Assembly (NCBI GenBank): GCA_003990745.1
Contig: RBNI01007042.1
Location: 1-10,717, forward strand
DNA from: Jimgerdemannia flammicorona
Lineage: Eukaryota; Mucoromycota; Endogonomycetes; Endogonales; Endogonaceae
Reading direction: 5' to 3'
Length of the DNA stretch: 10,717 bases
This document shows positions 10,289-10,717 of this stretch, piece by piece; position 1 is the stretch's first letter; the number at the start of each line of letters is the position of its first letter. Both the position numbers and the translations under genes were made by a program. Below the pieces are notes generated by a model, which searched no databases, had not been told where the DNA came from, and was given only the letters and a program-made list of their open reading frames with translations.

Positions 10289-10717
10289 ATCACCAAAACT
10301 TGATGATTTTTTTTGAAACTTGTTGTGCCTTATAGGTAGACTCCTGCCATATGATGTACACCAGTATGTTCGAAATAAAAACTTGAAAACATATTGTCTT
10401 TCACTAAAAGATGTCTGTGTGGCTTGTTGTTACTTATCTTATATACCATATGATCTTCTTGTGCTCCAATCTGATGGCTTGTGAGGAAAGACTGTCTCCT
10501 ATGCTGATATCATTATTCTGGGGTCACTATTACATCATATAGATATAGTTTATGAGTTTTTTACTCTCATATATATATAGCTATTACTATAATATTATAT
10601 ATCTTAAAGAGGTCTCTTAAAGGAGCCAAAACTTTATCTTTATTACTGATATATTCTGCTAATATATTTAGAGAATTCACCTGATTTATCAGATTATTAC
10701 TATATTTTTTTTTTTTT
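10289..10717. other. AT-rich flank, possibly host DNA plus element B 5' leader
   Basis: Composition changes sharply from GC-rich element sequence to AT-rich DNA with runs such as ATATATATATAG (about 10,569-10,580). I find no ORF of note, no tRNA fold and no conserved motif here. An A8 run on the element sense strand (about 10,308-10,315) lies just upstream of the ORF1 ATG. Part of this stretch must be the 5' UTR of element B if that copy is full length, but the boundary cannot be fixed from one copy. Confidence 0.5.
10705..10717 (-). repeat. Poly-T tract at window edge (poly-A on minus strand)
   Basis: Thirteen T residues run to the right edge and may continue. On the minus strand this is poly-A immediately upstream of the flank of element B. 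It could be the A-tail of another minus-strand retroelement lying further right, or a plain homopolymer in AT-rich DNA. The window ends before this can be decided. Confidence 0.6.

Larger units (their letters stand above)
5780..10330 (-). mobile_element. Non-LTR retrotransposon (LINE), element B, interrupted by element A
   Basis: A second LINE with the same order as A: ORF1 (10,288-8,420) and ORF2 (8,407 to about 5,780) with APE-type endonuclease and RT. It is related to A but clearly different, with many substitutions in both ORFs, so it belongs to another subfamily rather than being a recent duplicate. It stops within ORF2, just beyond RGLGL. The knuckle and 3' end are missing and are probably to the left of element A, outside the window. 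The 5' boundary is not defined; composition changes to AT-rich at about 10,300. Stops are many and CpG is rare, so this looks like the older copy. Confidence 0.85.

Noticed and set aside
5780..10290. Repeat-induced point mutation (RIP) as the cause of decay of element B
   Set aside because: Classic RIP converts CpA to TpA. CpA remains abundant here and the visible loss is of CpG, which fits methyl-cytosine deamination better. A dinucleotide count would settle it.
10374..10379. AATAAA polyadenylation signal on the plus strand
   Set aside because: No plus-strand gene leads into it, and the hexamer is expected by chance in AT-rich DNA.
10340..10385. Possible tRNA or SINE promoter: GTTCGAAAT near 10,369
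   Set aside because: It resembles a B box, but the flanking bases do not pair as a T stem and no matching A box or acceptor stem is present.
1..10717. A new defence, regulatory or CRISPR-like system
   Set aside because: Both strands are explained by two LINEs and an AT-rich flank. No spaced direct repeats, effector-like genes or structured RNA arrays were seen.

Overview
This is eukaryotic nuclear DNA made almost entirely of two related non-LTR retrotransposons (LINEs), both read on the minus strand and both broken by stop codons. There are no bacterial operons, Shine-Dalgarno sites, tRNAs, rRNAs, CRISPR arrays or cellular genes that I can support. The host cannot be named. The elements are GC-rich, and their sense strand is purine-rich. 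They sit beside an AT-rich flank (about 10,300-10,717), so the host may have an AT-rich genome that carries GC-rich LINEs. An APE-type endonuclease, RT, C-terminal Cys/His knuckle and a separate RRM-like ORF1 fit the L1/Tx1-like or fungal Tad-like range of LINEs. I cannot place the family more finely.

Layout, read right to left (5' to 3' of the elements). Positions 10,717-10,289 are AT-rich flank or 5' leader. Element B follows: ORF1 at 10,288-8,420, a 12-nt gap, then ORF2 from 8,407. ORF2 of B is lost abruptly near 5,780, just after the conserved RT/thumb region. There the 5' leader of element A begins. Element A has ORF1 at 5,693-3,667, a 31-nt gap, and ORF2 from 3,635 that stays open to the left edge of the window. 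Its C-terminal C-x2-C-x14-H-x4-C knuckle is at 392-463.

In a working element, ORF1 would coat the element RNA. The ORF2 endonuclease would nick genomic DNA, and its RT would copy the RNA onto the nick (target-primed reverse transcription). Neither copy can do this now. A carries about ten stops plus about three frameshifts. B carries many more stops but only one frameshift that I found.

The best reading is a nested insertion: A jumped into the ORF2 of the older, related element B, in the same orientation. Three facts support it. B lacks its 3' half, whereas LINEs normally lose their 5' end. A's leader starts exactly where B stops. B is strongly depleted in CpG compared with A, with several arginine codons turned to TGA, as expected of an older methylated copy. 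No clear new defence or regulatory system is visible. The points most worth checking are the nested junction, the shared Glu-to-Asp change in the endonuclease motif, the differing CpG decay, and the very short ORF1/ORF2 gaps kept in both elements.
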